From assembly GCF_001936575.1 (NCBI RefSeq), contig NZ_MSMP01000033.1, positions 1-54,711 of the forward strand: a DNA stretch of 54,711 bases, given 5' to 3'. The notes beneath the pieces were generated by a model, which worked only from the letters and a program-made list of their open reading frames with translations, did no database searches and was not told where the DNA came from. Positions 15,525-25,500 of the stretch are shown here, piece by piece. The stretch comes from Tenacibaculum agarivorans. Lineage in GTDB: Bacteria > Bacteroidota > Bacteroidia > Flavobacteriales > Flavobacteriaceae. Position 1 is the first letter of the stretch, and every line of letters starts with the position of its first letter. The translations under genes and the position numbers were made by a program.

Positions 15525-17801
15525 TTATTTTCTGATAAGCTTTTGCTTAGTTATAATTTCATCACCTTGCTTGATATGTAAAATGTACACACCTGCAGAT
15601 GTAATTTTTGGTGAAATTACTTTTTGCTCGTTCGCATTAACTAGCATTATTTCTCTATGAACTTCTCTACCATTAATATCAAATAACTGAACTTCAATTG
15701 GAGCGTGTGCATAAGCATTTTTTATAACTAAATTGATGTTTTCAGTAAATGGATTAGGATGTATTTCAAAGTTAGCTTCAGTAAATACTGGAGGAGTTGC
15801 TACTTCTGTAGTTGTTATACTTCTTCTTGCAGAAGTACCACAAGCGCCTAATAAATTCCAACCACTAGAAGTTCTTTCAAATAAATTACCTTGATATGTC
15901 ACTTTAGATCCTGTAGGATAACTTACTCCGCTTCTCCATGCAGCAATACCATCACAGATATCATCTGAAGTTGATCCTCCGTCTGTTGAATAGGTAACAA
16001 TTAACCTAGCAGCTTTGCTAGCACCTCCTTCATAAGAATCAGCAACACGTTTTGCTGAAGTACTTGTTAAACTAGCTCCTTTACCCTTTATAAGGAAACT
16101 AACGCTGTTACCAGAAGTCCAAGTACTTTTATTAACTAAACTTTGTACCATGTTTTTTAAGTTTGGAGTACGTTGTCCACTACCATTTTGGTTAGATGAC
16201 CAGGCGCTTGGTCTCCAAGTAACTTTAGAAGAAAAAGTAGCTCTGTCAGATACATTATTAGAATTAGAAAAAGCAGGTGAGTTACTACTGTCGTGTAAAC
16301 TAACTTCTAATTCAGCGCTAGAGCTATTACTTTCATCAGCTGTAAATTGAAGGTAAGCACTAGTAATTGTAGCATTCTTAGGTAAATTAAGACCTCTAAA
16401 ACGTAATCCTACTTTTTGATAACCGTTATCTTGGTAACTATCGTATACCATTTCTAAGTCACTACTATTCGCATAAATAGTACCATTTTCTCTTTCTTCT
16501 ACATCGTCACTACCGTTAGCTATAGCTACTTCTAAAGTTCCATTTCCAGAGTCACCACCAGATCCTCCACCATTACCACTTTTAGTAATAGTTACAACGC
16601 TACCGTTAGATGGGTTCCAAATATCTAAATTAGATGGAATTTGAAATGAATTGCTGTTTGATACAGAACCTACGCTTGAAGCATTATCTACTCGAATAGT
16701 TCTTGTTTCAATTTTGTTTTCGTCAACAAAAATCCATTTGAATTGATTAAATCTTCCTGAATTACGAGTCCAGTCTTTATTGTCGTCATTAGAACGCAAA
16801 GGTGCTCCCCAACATCCTTCTCCTACATATGTAGTACCATTATCGTCTCTTTTGAATCCTTCATCATTACCTGAAGAAGAAGAAGGACGTACTGGCCATG
16901 TAGTTTTTACGGTATGCGCATCACATTCAACAACTAACTTAACGTTATTATCATAAAATAAACGAGCCCAATTCCCATATTGACTGTTTCCTTCAGATTT
17001 AAAACGAACGTGAGGACGCATTGGCTTGTGATATTGAGCCATTTTCCAAATGGTATTTGTAGAGGTTAAATCGTTACGTAACCAAGTAGTTTGATTCCCA
17101 GAAATTGAAATTTCAGTATTTAACGTATAGGTTCTTACTAAGTTATTACCAAAAGTAATAGCATAATATATACTAGTTGAAGGTACGTCAAATAAATTGT
17201 AAATACTGTTATTACTATCTTCATGATTTCCTCTAGCTGCTATAATAGGAAACATTCTTCCGTCACTAGCAATAGTCAATTGCCAATCATTAAACCAAGT
17301 TTGCCATTGGCTACTAGTATCATCATCTGTCATATCACCACCGAATAAAACCGCATGTGGCTTTAATTTAGAAACTAAAAGATTTGCATTTCTTCTTGGC
17401 GTTCTATTATTTCTAGAGTCACCACCAGCTATAAAAGATAATCTGCTATTATTAGCAGGGGCAGTTTTAAACCATAAACGACGACTTGTACCTTGACTAT
17501 CTCTAATTACAAAATAGTAAGCAGTGTTGGGTTGTAAACCTGTTAATCTAGCAAAATGATTATTCATGCCTTTGTAAGAAACAGCCTTTGTTGGGGCCAT
17601 AGAAAAAGCATAATTGTTATAATTTGTTCCATAATCTGTAGTTCCATAATATACTCTAGGATTACTACCAGAAATTTGATTCCAGCCTATAACAATAGTA
17701 GTAGCGGGGTCGTCTCTTAGGGTTAGACGATACTTGTCTGTGTTAGCACTAACATTTAAGATGCCGATACATGCTAACAATAAAAAATAAAATTTTTTCA
17801 T
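15525..17801 (-). CDS. T9SS-secreted purple acid phosphatase-like metallophosphoesterase
   Basis: 758 aa, multidomain. Signal peptide to about 19. A fibronectin-like PAP N-domain covers about 22-115. The metallophosphoesterase core spans 120-370: GGDSR (D128), GGDMTDD (154-160), GNHE (191-194) and YHKP (H258). The usual last motif GHxH reads C-D-A-H near 293-296, so one metal-ligand His is replaced by Asp. A DNRLRE-like beta-sandwich lies at about 425-610. A short CBM5/12-like module (AAWRSGVSYPTGSKVTYQG) is at about 620-655. A type A T9SS sorting domain (HPNPFTENINLVI...KLIRK) covers 680-758. It should release phosphate at the cell surface or outside the cell. It is monocistronic with its own terminator. 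Confidence 0.92.
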   Translation of the reverse strand: MKKFYFLLLACIGILNVSANTDKYRLTLRDDPATTIVIGWNQISGSNPRVYYGTTDYGTNYNNYAFSMAPTKAVSYKGMNNHFARLTGLQPNTAYYFVIRDSQGTSRRLWFKTAPANNSRLSFIAGGDSRNNRTPRRNANLLVSKLKPHAVLFGGDMTDDDTSSQWQTWFNDWQLTIASDGRMFPIIAARGNHEDSNNSIYNLFDVPSTSIYYAITFGNNLVRTYTLNTEISISGNQTTWLRNDLTSTNTIWKMAQYHKPMRPHVRFKSEGNSQYGNWARLFYDNNVKLVVECDAHTVKTTWPVRPSSSSGNDEGFKRDDNGTTYVGEGCWGAPLRSNDDNKDWTRNSGRFNQFKWIFVDENKIETRTIRVDNASSVGSVSNSNSFQIPSNLDIWNPSNGSVVTITKSGNGGGSGGDSGNGTLEVAIANGSDDVEERENGTIYANSSDLEMVYDSYQDNGYQKVGLRFRGLNLPKNATITSAYLQFTADESNSSSAELEVSLHDSSNSPAFSNSNNVSDRATFSSKVTWRPSAWSSNQNGSGQRTPNLKNMVQSLVNKSTWTSGNSVSFLIKGKGASLTSTSAKRVADSYEGGASKAARLIVTYSTDGGSTSDDICDGIAAWRSGVSYPTGSKVTYQGNLFERTSSGWNLLGACGTSARRSITTTEVATPPVFTEANFEIHPNPFTENINLVIKNAYAHAPIEVQLFDINGREVHREIMLVNANEQKVISPKITSAGVYILHIKQGDEIITKQKLIRK

Positions 17802-18173
17802 GATGAAATTTAAGGGGTTGATTAGTTAAAAGGTTATGTGCGCGAATGTAAAAAAGTTATAAATTCAATAATACAAAAGTTTAAATGTTAATTAAAAATT
17901 AAATAAGTTAACTATTTTTTTATGAAAACATAACATCTTGATGGTTGTAAATTAACACAAGTGAATTTTTGAAAAAAGCGATAAGTTTTTCAAAAACTTA
18001 TCGCTTTAAATTGTATTGAAATAAAGAGATATGATTAAGTGTGGATTCATTATTTGTAACTCAATTGAATACAATAGGTAGTTTTACGATTTCTTTTTAT
18101 ATTAGAAAGGGCCTTTAAAAGTAGTGTATGATTGTCTTATAAAGGTGTGATTTATTAATACTTTTTAAAATAT
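17802..18173. other. Divergent intergenic region with an orphan hairpin
   Basis: It separates two divergent starts (phosphatase left, RetSat-like right) and must hold both promoters. I find only weak -7 matches, such as TACTTTTT at 18159-18166 for the rightward gene. It contains a 33-nt perfect inverted repeat (separate entry) which is not at the end of any gene. No ORF longer than about 20 codons looks real. Confidence 0.55.
17975..18007 (-). terminator. Orphan terminator-like inverted repeat
   Basis: Two perfect 16-nt arms, AAAGCGATAAGTTTTT and its complement, around a single C. Six T follow on the minus strand but only three on the plus strand, so it would stop leftward transcription. No annotated gene ends here. 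A short minus-strand RNA from 18008-18173, or antisense transcription from the neighbouring gene, would explain it. Confidence 0.55.
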
Positions 18174-19757
18174 ATGATTCAATCTTATAAACAGCAACAA
18201 GGAAAAATAGGAAAAGAATATGATACTATCATTATAGGTTCGGGAATGGGAGGACTAGCTACTGCAGCAATGTTGGCAAAGGAGGGACAGAAGGTGTTAG
18301 TATTGGAAAGACATTATACAGCTGGTGGTTTTACACATGTTTTTAAACGAAGAGATTATGAATGGGATGTTGGAATACATTACATAGGAGACATGCAACG
18401 AGAGAATAGTATTTTAAAACGCATTTTTGATTATGTTACAGACGGAGCTCTTAAATGGGCAGATATGGGAAATGTATATGATAAAATTGTTATTGGAAAT
18501 GAACATTTTGATTTTGTAAAAGGTGTAGGGAATTTTAAAAAACAAATGAAAACCTATTTCCCAGAGGAAGCGATTGCAATTGACAACTATATAAGTTTAG
18601 TTTTTGAAGCTGTTAAAAGAAGTAAGAATTATTATATAAGTAAGAGTCTACCTCCCTTTTTAGATCGATTAGTAGGTGGCTTTTTAAGAAAACCATTTTA
18701 TAAATATTCAGACAAAACTACTGACGAAGTTTTACGTTCGTTAACCAAAAATGAGAAGCTTATAAAAGTACTTACTGGGCAGTATGGTGATTATGGATTA
18801 CCTCCTAAAGATAGTAGTTTTTCTATGCATGCATCTGTAGCAAGACATTATTTTAATGGCGGAAGTTTTCCTGTAGGCGGTTCATCTCAAATTGTAGAGA
18901 CAATTGCGCCAATAATTGCTGCCTCAGGTGGAAAGATTTTAGTAAATGCAGAAGTACAACAAGTCGTTGTAGAAAATAACAAAGCTGTAGGAGTACAAAT
19001 GAAGAATAATAAGGTAATAAAAGCTAAAAATATTGTGAGTGGTGCAGGAATTATGACTACTTATAAGAAACTATTACCTTCTGAAACAGTTTTAAAATAT
19101 GGATTAAATCAACAACTTCAAAAGGTAAAACCTTCAGTAGCACATGCGAATTTATTTATAGGCTTAGAAGGAACTCCAGAAGAGTTGGAATTACCAAAAA
19201 CTAACTATTGGGTGTATCCAGAAACTGCGACACATGACGAATGTGTTGAGCGCTATGTAAATGATTTATCACAACCATTCCCAGTAGTATATATATCATT
19301 TCCTTGTGCTAAAGATCCAGAATGGAACAACCGATATCCAGGCAAAAGTACAATAGATATTATTACACTACTTCCGTATGAAACTTTTGAAAAATGGAAT
19401 ACAACTTCTTGGAAAAAGAGGGGAGAGGAGTATGATGTGTTAAAAGAAAGTATTTCAAAACGTTTATTGGACGAGTTATATAAACAACTACCACAAATTA
19501 AGGGTAAAGTAACATTTTATGAATTGTCTACTCCGTTAACGACACAACATTTTGTGAATTATGAAAAAGGAGAATTGTATGGTTTAGATCATAGTCCATC
19601 TCGATTTAGACAGTCTTTTTTAAAACCAACAACACCAATTAAAAATTTCTATTTAACAGGTCAGGACATCGTTACTGCTGGGATTGGAGGGGCTTTGTTT
19701 TCAGGTATTTTATCTACAAAAGTAATAGCTGGTGTGAATGTTTTACATAAATTATAA
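18174..19757 (+). CDS. Phytoene desaturase/retinol saturase (CrtI/RetSat)-type FAD oxidoreductase
   Basis: 527 aa. The FAD-binding Rossmann motif GSGMGGLATAAMLAKEGQKV is at about residues 22-41, followed by the acidic LERH. The next signature, TAGGFTHVFKRRDYEWDVGIHYIG, is typical of all-trans-retinol 13,14-reductase-like proteins, and the C-terminal FAD contact is FYLTGQDIVTAGIGGALFSG. The family saturates or desaturates polyene chains (carotenoids, retinoids). No carotenoid genes such as crtB or crtY are nearby, so the true substrate is open. The start is the ATG at 18174. A membrane-protein gene follows after 123 nt and may be co-transcribed. Confidence 0.9.
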   Translation: MIQSYKQQQGKIGKEYDTIIIGSGMGGLATAAMLAKEGQKVLVLERHYTAGGFTHVFKRRDYEWDVGIHYIGDMQRENSILKRIFDYVTDGALKWADMGNVYDKIVIGNEHFDFVKGVGNFKKQMKTYFPEEAIAIDNYISLVFEAVKRSKNYYISKSLPPFLDRLVGGFLRKPFYKYSDKTTDEVLRSLTKNEKLIKVLTGQYGDYGLPPKDSSFSMHASVARHYFNGGSFPVGGSSQIVETIAPIIAASGGKILVNAEVQQVVVENNKAVGVQMKNNKVIKAKNIVSGAGIMTTYKKLLPSETVLKYGLNQQLQKVKPSVAHANLFIGLEGTPEELELPKTNYWVYPETATHDECVERYVNDLSQPFPVVYISFPCAKDPEWNNRYPGKSTIDIITLLPYETFEKWNTTSWKKRGEEYDVLKESISKRLLDELYKQLPQIKGKVTFYELSTPLTTQHFVNYEKGELYGLDHSPSRFRQSFLKPTTPIKNFYLTGQDIVTAGIGGALFSGILSTKVIAGVNVLHKL

Positions 19758-19880
19758 AAGTGCAATTGTAAATAGTTGGAGCAAATATATCTTGAAAATA
19801 AGATCCCTTAACTATTCGTTAAAATAAATTTAACAAAAGCCTATTTATCAATTAGTAGTTCTTGCATTTAATTTGCAGGT

Positions 19881-20756
19881 ATGAAAAAAATAAACCTCCT
19901 AAAACTCTCTGTATTTTTAATTTTTATTGGTCGTGCTTGGCAACACTTATTTTGGGATGCTCCATATCGTACTTTTTTCTGGGATGAATCCTTATTAAAA
20001 CCTATAGTTGAAGGTTGGTTTGGTGGTTCTTGGACAACCTATGCAACAAGTTCAGCTACAGATACTTTTGTGCAAGGTATTATCAAGGTAAAAGGAATAC
20101 TTTATCTAATAGCTGCTTTTTGTGCACTTATAATCAATGCAAAAAATAAAAAATGGACTAAAATTCCAATTTTTATAGGAGGAATTGGGCTGGTTGTCCT
20201 TTCTCTATTATTAACTAAGGAAAAATTTTATCACTTAGCTCAGTTTTTTGAGCATAGCATCCAATTTGGATTGCCTTTTGTTTTACTATATACCTATAAA
20301 AAGGCATATGAAAAATCAAGATTAATTCTAATACTGAAAATTTTAATAGCGGTTACATTTTTCTCACATGGATTATATGCTTTTGGAGCGTATCCTGTAC
20401 CAGGGAAGTTTGTTGATATGGTGATTAACATTTTAGGCTGTTCGGAATCGTTTGCAATTACTTTTCTGTATGTAGCAGGTATCTTAGATTTTATTTTAGC
20501 TGTATTGCTCTTTATTCCAAAGTTAGATAAATATGCTTTAATTTATGCTGTGCTTTGGGGACTTCTTACTGCCATGGCTCGTATTGTTGCTAACTTTTAT
20601 TGGGACTTTCCTTTACAGACAATTCATCAAAATTTACATGAAGTAATTTATAGATTACCTCATGGATTGACTCCATTACTAGTTTTATTAGGAGCTAAAA
20701 TATTTGCAAAAAAAGGAACTTTTGTGGCAGTCAATTTCAATATAAGTGATAACTAA
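19881..20756 (+). CDS. Polytopic membrane protein of unknown function
   Basis: 291 aa with about eight hydrophobic segments, for example LLKLSVFLIFIGRAWQHLFW, GILYLIAAFCALII, IPIFIGGIGLVVLSLLL, LILILKILIAVTFFSHGLYAF, VAGILDFILAVLLFI and LTPLLVLLGAKIF. Charged and aromatic residues sit inside or next to the helices: GRAWQH near 17-22, HLAQFFEHSIQ, and FSHGLYAFG. This suggests a bound cofactor or substrate rather than a simple scaffold (inference). I do not recognise a family. It follows the RetSat-like gene on the same strand and converges with the acyltransferase gene, whose end is 9 nt away. Confidence 0.75.
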   Translation: MKKINLLKLSVFLIFIGRAWQHLFWDAPYRTFFWDESLLKPIVEGWFGGSWTTYATSSATDTFVQGIIKVKGILYLIAAFCALIINAKNKKWTKIPIFIGGIGLVVLSLLLTKEKFYHLAQFFEHSIQFGLPFVLLYTYKKAYEKSRLILILKILIAVTFFSHGLYAFGAYPVPGKFVDMVINILGCSESFAITFLYVAGILDFILAVLLFIPKLDKYALIYAVLWGLLTAMARIVANFYWDFPLQTIHQNLHEVIYRLPHGLTPLLVLLGAKIFAKKGTFVAVNFNISDN

Positions 20757-20765
20757 CTATTGGTT

Positions 20766-21905
20766 CTACAATTTTAAGAATAGTTTCTTTTTATATAAGA
20801 ATTGTAAGATTTCAAATAACAGTATAAGAAAGGTTATACCATATAAAAATGATCCCCATTTTTCTGAAGAAACCAAATCTTTGAAAAAATGAAACCCTGC
20901 TTGTCTTATAGATGCTTCGTTGGAAATTGGAATATCCATAATAGGTATTATCGCATTCCCAATAATGAAAGCAAGTAAAGCATTAGAACCATATACTACA
21001 AAAGGATAAAAGATTTTTTTGAACACAGAAAAATTTGTGTTTAAAATATTAATAATAGCCAAGACAAGTAGTGAAAAACCAGAACTAAATAAAGCAAAAC
21101 TAGTTGTCCATATTTTTTTTATAATTGGATTCAAGGAAGTCACGTTTAGTACATAACCAATGAGCATTAGGATAATACCAATTATTATAAAGTATTTATT
21201 GTTGAATAATTTTGATTTTTGAATATAAAGTTGTCCGAAAACTAAACCAATAATAACATTAATAGAAGCAGGAAAAGAGGCTAATATTCCTTCTGGATCA
21301 TAAGTAACTATTCCGTCTGTTGTACCATAAATCCATAAATGTTGCACTCCAAAAACTTTTTGATCGATGTAAGAAGGCCAACTATTTACTGAACTGTGTC
21401 CAGTGATACCAAAAGAAGGAACAGGAATAAAATAAAGAAGAATACAATAACCAATACCAATTGTTAAAGCTATCAGAAGGAGATATTTTATAGGTAATGT
21501 TACTTTTTTAGATTTTAAAAATAACCATATAAATGCTACTAAACCATAACAGATAGCAATACGCTGTAAAACACCAAGTATGCGTATATTTTGCCAGTTA
21601 AATGATGGAAAACCATTAATAAGTACGCCAATTGAAAATAATAAAATAGTGCGCTTTATTATTTTCTTAGCAATTATGTTGTGAGCTATATTTTGTTTGA
21701 ATTTTCTATCAAAGGAAATTGAAATAGACATACCAACACAAAACAAAAAAGAAGGGAAAATCATATCAGACAAAGGGTAACCTATCCATTCAGCATGATT
21801 CATCCATGAAAATCGATGAGACCAATCACCAGGCGTTATGACTAATATCATTCCCAGTATACTCAATCCTCTTAAAATATCTAGTTCTATAAGGCGACTA
21901 TCCAT
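20766..21905 (-). CDS. HGSNAT/YeiB-type membrane acyltransferase
   Basis: 379 aa from the ATG at 21905. An upstream ATG at 21962 would add 19 residues with no family resemblance, so the later start is chosen because MDSRLIELDILRGLSILGM begins the family's N-terminal signature. About ten transmembrane segments follow. Other features are GDWSHRFSWMNHAEWIGYPLSDMIFPSFLFCVGMS-type sequence with a conserved His, split across helices 1-2, and PEGILASFPASINVIIGLVFGQ. Relatives move acetyl groups across a membrane to sugars (heparan-alpha-glucosaminide N-acetyltransferase, DUF5009). Acceptor unknown. Confidence 0.85.
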   Translation of the reverse strand: MDSRLIELDILRGLSILGMILVITPGDWSHRFSWMNHAEWIGYPLSDMIFPSFLFCVGMSISISFDRKFKQNIAHNIIAKKIIKRTILLFSIGVLINGFPSFNWQNIRILGVLQRIAICYGLVAFIWLFLKSKKVTLPIKYLLLIALTIGIGYCILLYFIPVPSFGITGHSSVNSWPSYIDQKVFGVQHLWIYGTTDGIVTYDPEGILASFPASINVIIGLVFGQLYIQKSKLFNNKYFIIIGIILMLIGYVLNVTSLNPIIKKIWTTSFALFSSGFSLLVLAIINILNTNFSVFKKIFYPFVVYGSNALLAFIIGNAIIPIMDIPISNEASIRQAGFHFFKDLVSSEKWGSFLYGITFLILLFEILQFLYKKKLFLKL

Positions 21906-22044
21906 CAATAAAATATTTGAAATGCATTTAATTTGAAAAATACTGCTTTTAGTAGCATACACGTAAATGCAAAAAGAACAAAAAATAGTAGGAAAATTTT
22001 ATTTATGTTAAAACAACAAGCTGATTTATTATTAATTATTGAAA

Positions 22045-22077
22045 TAAAAATAAAACAACGTAGAAGTACGTTGTTTT
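22045..22077 (-). terminator. Intrinsic terminator of the alpha-2-macroglobulin/DUF4174 operon
   Basis: Perfect 11-bp stem AAAACAACGTA / TACGTTGTTTT (22052-22062 and 22067-22077) with loop GAAG. On the minus strand it runs into TTTTATTTTTATTTC. It is 11 nt past the DUF4174 stop codon. Confidence 0.85.
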
Positions 22078-22087
22078 ATATAATTAT

Positions 22088-22540
22088 CTATCTTTTTAAT
22101 TCTGCTCTTCGCATAGGCATACCATCTATAATGGCAAAAAGTGAGCTTTTAGATAAAATCTTCCGTTTTTTTGTTCTTTTAGTCCCACCATCGAGTCCAA
22201 TTAAAAGAACTTTAAAATATTCCTTTCGAGAAGCATATTCACGATACAAATCATTATTTTCTTGCCACTTATTTACGAGCATTGTCTTGTTGTCTATAAA
22301 TTCAATTTTTCTGAATTTATTCTTCTGAATATCTAAAACCACTAATTTTCTTTCATTATAACCTTCAGGTTTCTTAGTAAACTCTTCAATCTGCTTTTGA
22401 TATTCAGGCTCTTTTCCTTCCTTAGAAATAACTAGAACAAGTCTATTTTTCCATTTAAAGTGATTTAAATCTGTTTCTTGAGAATATACCTTCAAGAAAA
22501 CGAAATTCAATATGAAAATAATGCAGTATAGTTTTTTCAT
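22088..22540 (-). CDS. Secreted DUF4174 protein
   Basis: 150 aa with a signal peptide ending near YSQ (residue 21). The body follows the DUF4174 pattern: FKWKNRLVLVIS near the start, then a thioredoxin-like arrangement of strands, and the conserved end VLLIGLDGGTK...LFAIIDGMPMRRAELKR. The family's biochemical function is not known to me; no CxxC is present. It begins 3 nt after the stop codon of the giant alpha-2-macroglobulin gene and ends in that operon's terminator, so the two are made together. A supporting periplasmic role for the large protein is possible but unproven. Confidence 0.85.
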   Translation of the reverse strand: MKKLYCIIFILNFVFLKVYSQETDLNHFKWKNRLVLVISKEGKEPEYQKQIEEFTKKPEGYNERKLVVLDIQKNKFRKIEFIDNKTMLVNKWQENNDLYREYASRKEYFKVLLIGLDGGTKRTKKRKILSKSSLFAIIDGMPMRRAELKR

Positions 22541-22543
22541 TAT

Positions 22544-25500
22544 CTATTTTATGTTAACTCTTATACCTTCAGAATGACTACTAAATTCTGGTGCATACAT
22601 GCTTTGAATAGTAGAAATTCCGTTACTAAAATTCCCTTTATTATTTACACGAACATCATATTCAAAAACATATACCCCCTTAGGTAATCGATCAAAAAAG
22701 AAGTGTGTTGCAGCATCTTTCGTACTTTGATAATACCCTAATCCATCTTGCCATTTGTATTTAGATAATACATCTACAGGTTCAAAAGTAGAGGCTCTCA
22801 TATCTTTCATATGAATGAATTCCATATCTCTATCTACTTTTAATTCAATACGAATAGTAACTAAATCACCGATGTTTAGATTTTCATTTGTCACCGCTTT
22901 TAATTGTTTACCCGTATCAGAATTTACTTTTTTAAATAGTTTTTTACTTAATTGTAAAGGTGTTTTTGCAGATGTAATTTTATCTAGATCTTCAAAATAC
23001 TGCCAATATAATCCTCCCCAAGCAATGCCTTTATCTTTTTTAGTTAAAGAAACTGTTGCTTTGTCTGATGAAATTTGAGTTGTATTCCAAGAAGTTTTAA
23101 AATAACCCGTACCAGCTTCTAGTTTGGTGTCTTCTAACGTAGTAGGATCAATAGTTTGATTTCCGATTTGTACAGTTACGAACTCTGATGACGATAACCA
23201 ATCAGTGCCTTGCAATAACAGCGCATATACAGCATCTGAGGTAGCCTTAGTGGTTTTCCACTGGCTTACCTGTTTATTTTTTAATAACCATATTTTTAAG
23301 TTATCTACGATTTTAATATCATTAGTAATTTCTGAAAAAGCTTCAATTAAAAGAGCTTGAGTTTCCACAGGTGCTTGATGCCAGTACCAACCCGATGTAT
23401 TTTTCTTCCAATACATTCCAAGCTCTTCACTAGTAATACTATTTTCTTCTAACGATTCTATAATTTTATTTGCAACTGCACTATTATTAGCTCTAAATTG
23501 GATTAAAGCATTTTGTCCTTTTCCGTATAAGTTAAAATCGTTCCAGTAACTAACAGCTTGTTTTGTATAATAGCCAATAGCTTTCTGAGTTTGCTTAGTG
23601 ATTGTGTTACTATTATAAAAACTACGCATGTATAAGTACTGAAGGTCAAAATAACTGATATGTTTGTCAGCTAAGAACTTCAAATACTTTTGTTCTCCAT
23701 GATGTTTTTTTATCTGATTGGCTTTCTTGAGTAGTTTTTCATGTCTATGAACTATTTCATTATCTAAGAATTGTACAGCATCCCTTACAATTCTTTCAGA
23801 TTGTTTGTCCATTTTTGTAACGCCTAGCTTTTTAAGATGACCAAAACCGGTAGCTATGTGGTTAGTAATATATATACTTGGATAATTTCCTCCTTTAAAC
23901 CAAGGGAATCCACCATTATCAAGTTGTATGTTCTTAAGTTTATGAATAGCATTTTGTTGTTCGTTCTGCATTTTATTCAGGTCAAATAACAACGCAATAC
24001 GTTTCTTTTGTTCTGTTTCTGATTGTGCGTCTCTAAGCCAAGGTGTTTCTTGAATAATTAACGATTTTAATTCTTGATTCTTTTCTAAGTTACTTAACAG
24101 TGCTTTACTTGATTTCCATTGATTGAATACCTGTTGAATTTTAGGATTAGAATTTGCAATGAAACTCGCTAAAGTATTCGCATAATAACGAGAAAAGACT
24201 TGCTCGGCACACTCATGAGGATACTCCATTAAGTATGGTAAAGCTTGCACGGCATACCAAGCAGGGTTTGACGTAACTTCTAAACTTAATTTTTGATGTT
24301 TTAACGTAGTTGAACTATTATTTTTTAATTTATTTAGCGTAAATGTTTTAGTTTGATTAGAGCGTACCCACATTGGTAAGGTTTCAGTAACCAACATCCT
24401 ATTAGATAACACTGGCAGTACATTTTGTTCTCCATCTGTAAATTTTCCAGCTTGAGCAACAATTTTATATTGCACTGCTTGTATGGTTTCTGGAATTTTT
24501 AAATTCCAAGAAACATTAGTATTACTTTCTGCATCAACATTAAAATTTTGTTGAGGTTGGGTATTCTGTAAATCAACATCAATAGTTTTCCCCGTAAGTG
24601 CATCTGTTAAAATTAATTGACTTACACCTTCTAATTGTTTTTTAGTCAGATTACTAATTTTAGCGCTAAATGTAATTTGATCTTTTTCTCGTAAAAATCG
24701 TGGCGCATTAGGTACTACCATCAGTTCTTTTTGAGTAACTGTTTCTAGTGTCTGGGTAGCAGAATATAACTCTTTGGTATGAGCCAATAATTGCAATTTC
24801 CATTTAGTTAGTGCTTCAGGCATCGTAAAATTAAACGATACATTACCTTTAGCATCCGTAGTTAAATGCGGATAGAAAAATGCAGTTTCTTGTAGGTTTT
24901 TTCTGGCTGTTATACTTTTTAAATCAGTAGTTTTTTTAGTTTGCTTATCTGAGTTTATTTCAGATGTACTATCAGTTGAAAATTCAGCTTCATCACTTTC
25001 AGTTGTTTCTACAGAAATAGATTCTTTCATCAGCATTTTAGATTCAGCTGCTGGAGCAGGAGCACTTCCTCTGATCATTATATTTTTCTTATTTCTACGT
25101 ATGCCACGTCCAGTAACGGCAATTTCGTCTAGTCTATCGCTATCTTCTTCCATTGTTATGGATAAATAAGAGAAGTCGTTAATTTTTCTTTCAACACTCT
25201 TATAACCTACAAAGCTGAAAACTAAAATATCTCCTTTATTAACTTTAATAGTAAATCTACCGTTTTCGTCTGAAACAGCGCCAAACGAAGTTCCTTTAAT
25301 GAAAATATTAACAAACGGTATAGTTGAACTTTCATCTTTAATTACCCCAGAAATTGTTCCATCAAAAGTTGTTCTTTGAATAGCTAGATTATTTAAATAC
25401 TCTTTATTTATCCATTGGTTATTATTAATATCAAAACCAAACCAGTTGAATTGATCGTATTGATGTTTAGGATATCCTCCAAAGTAACCACGATTCGGAT

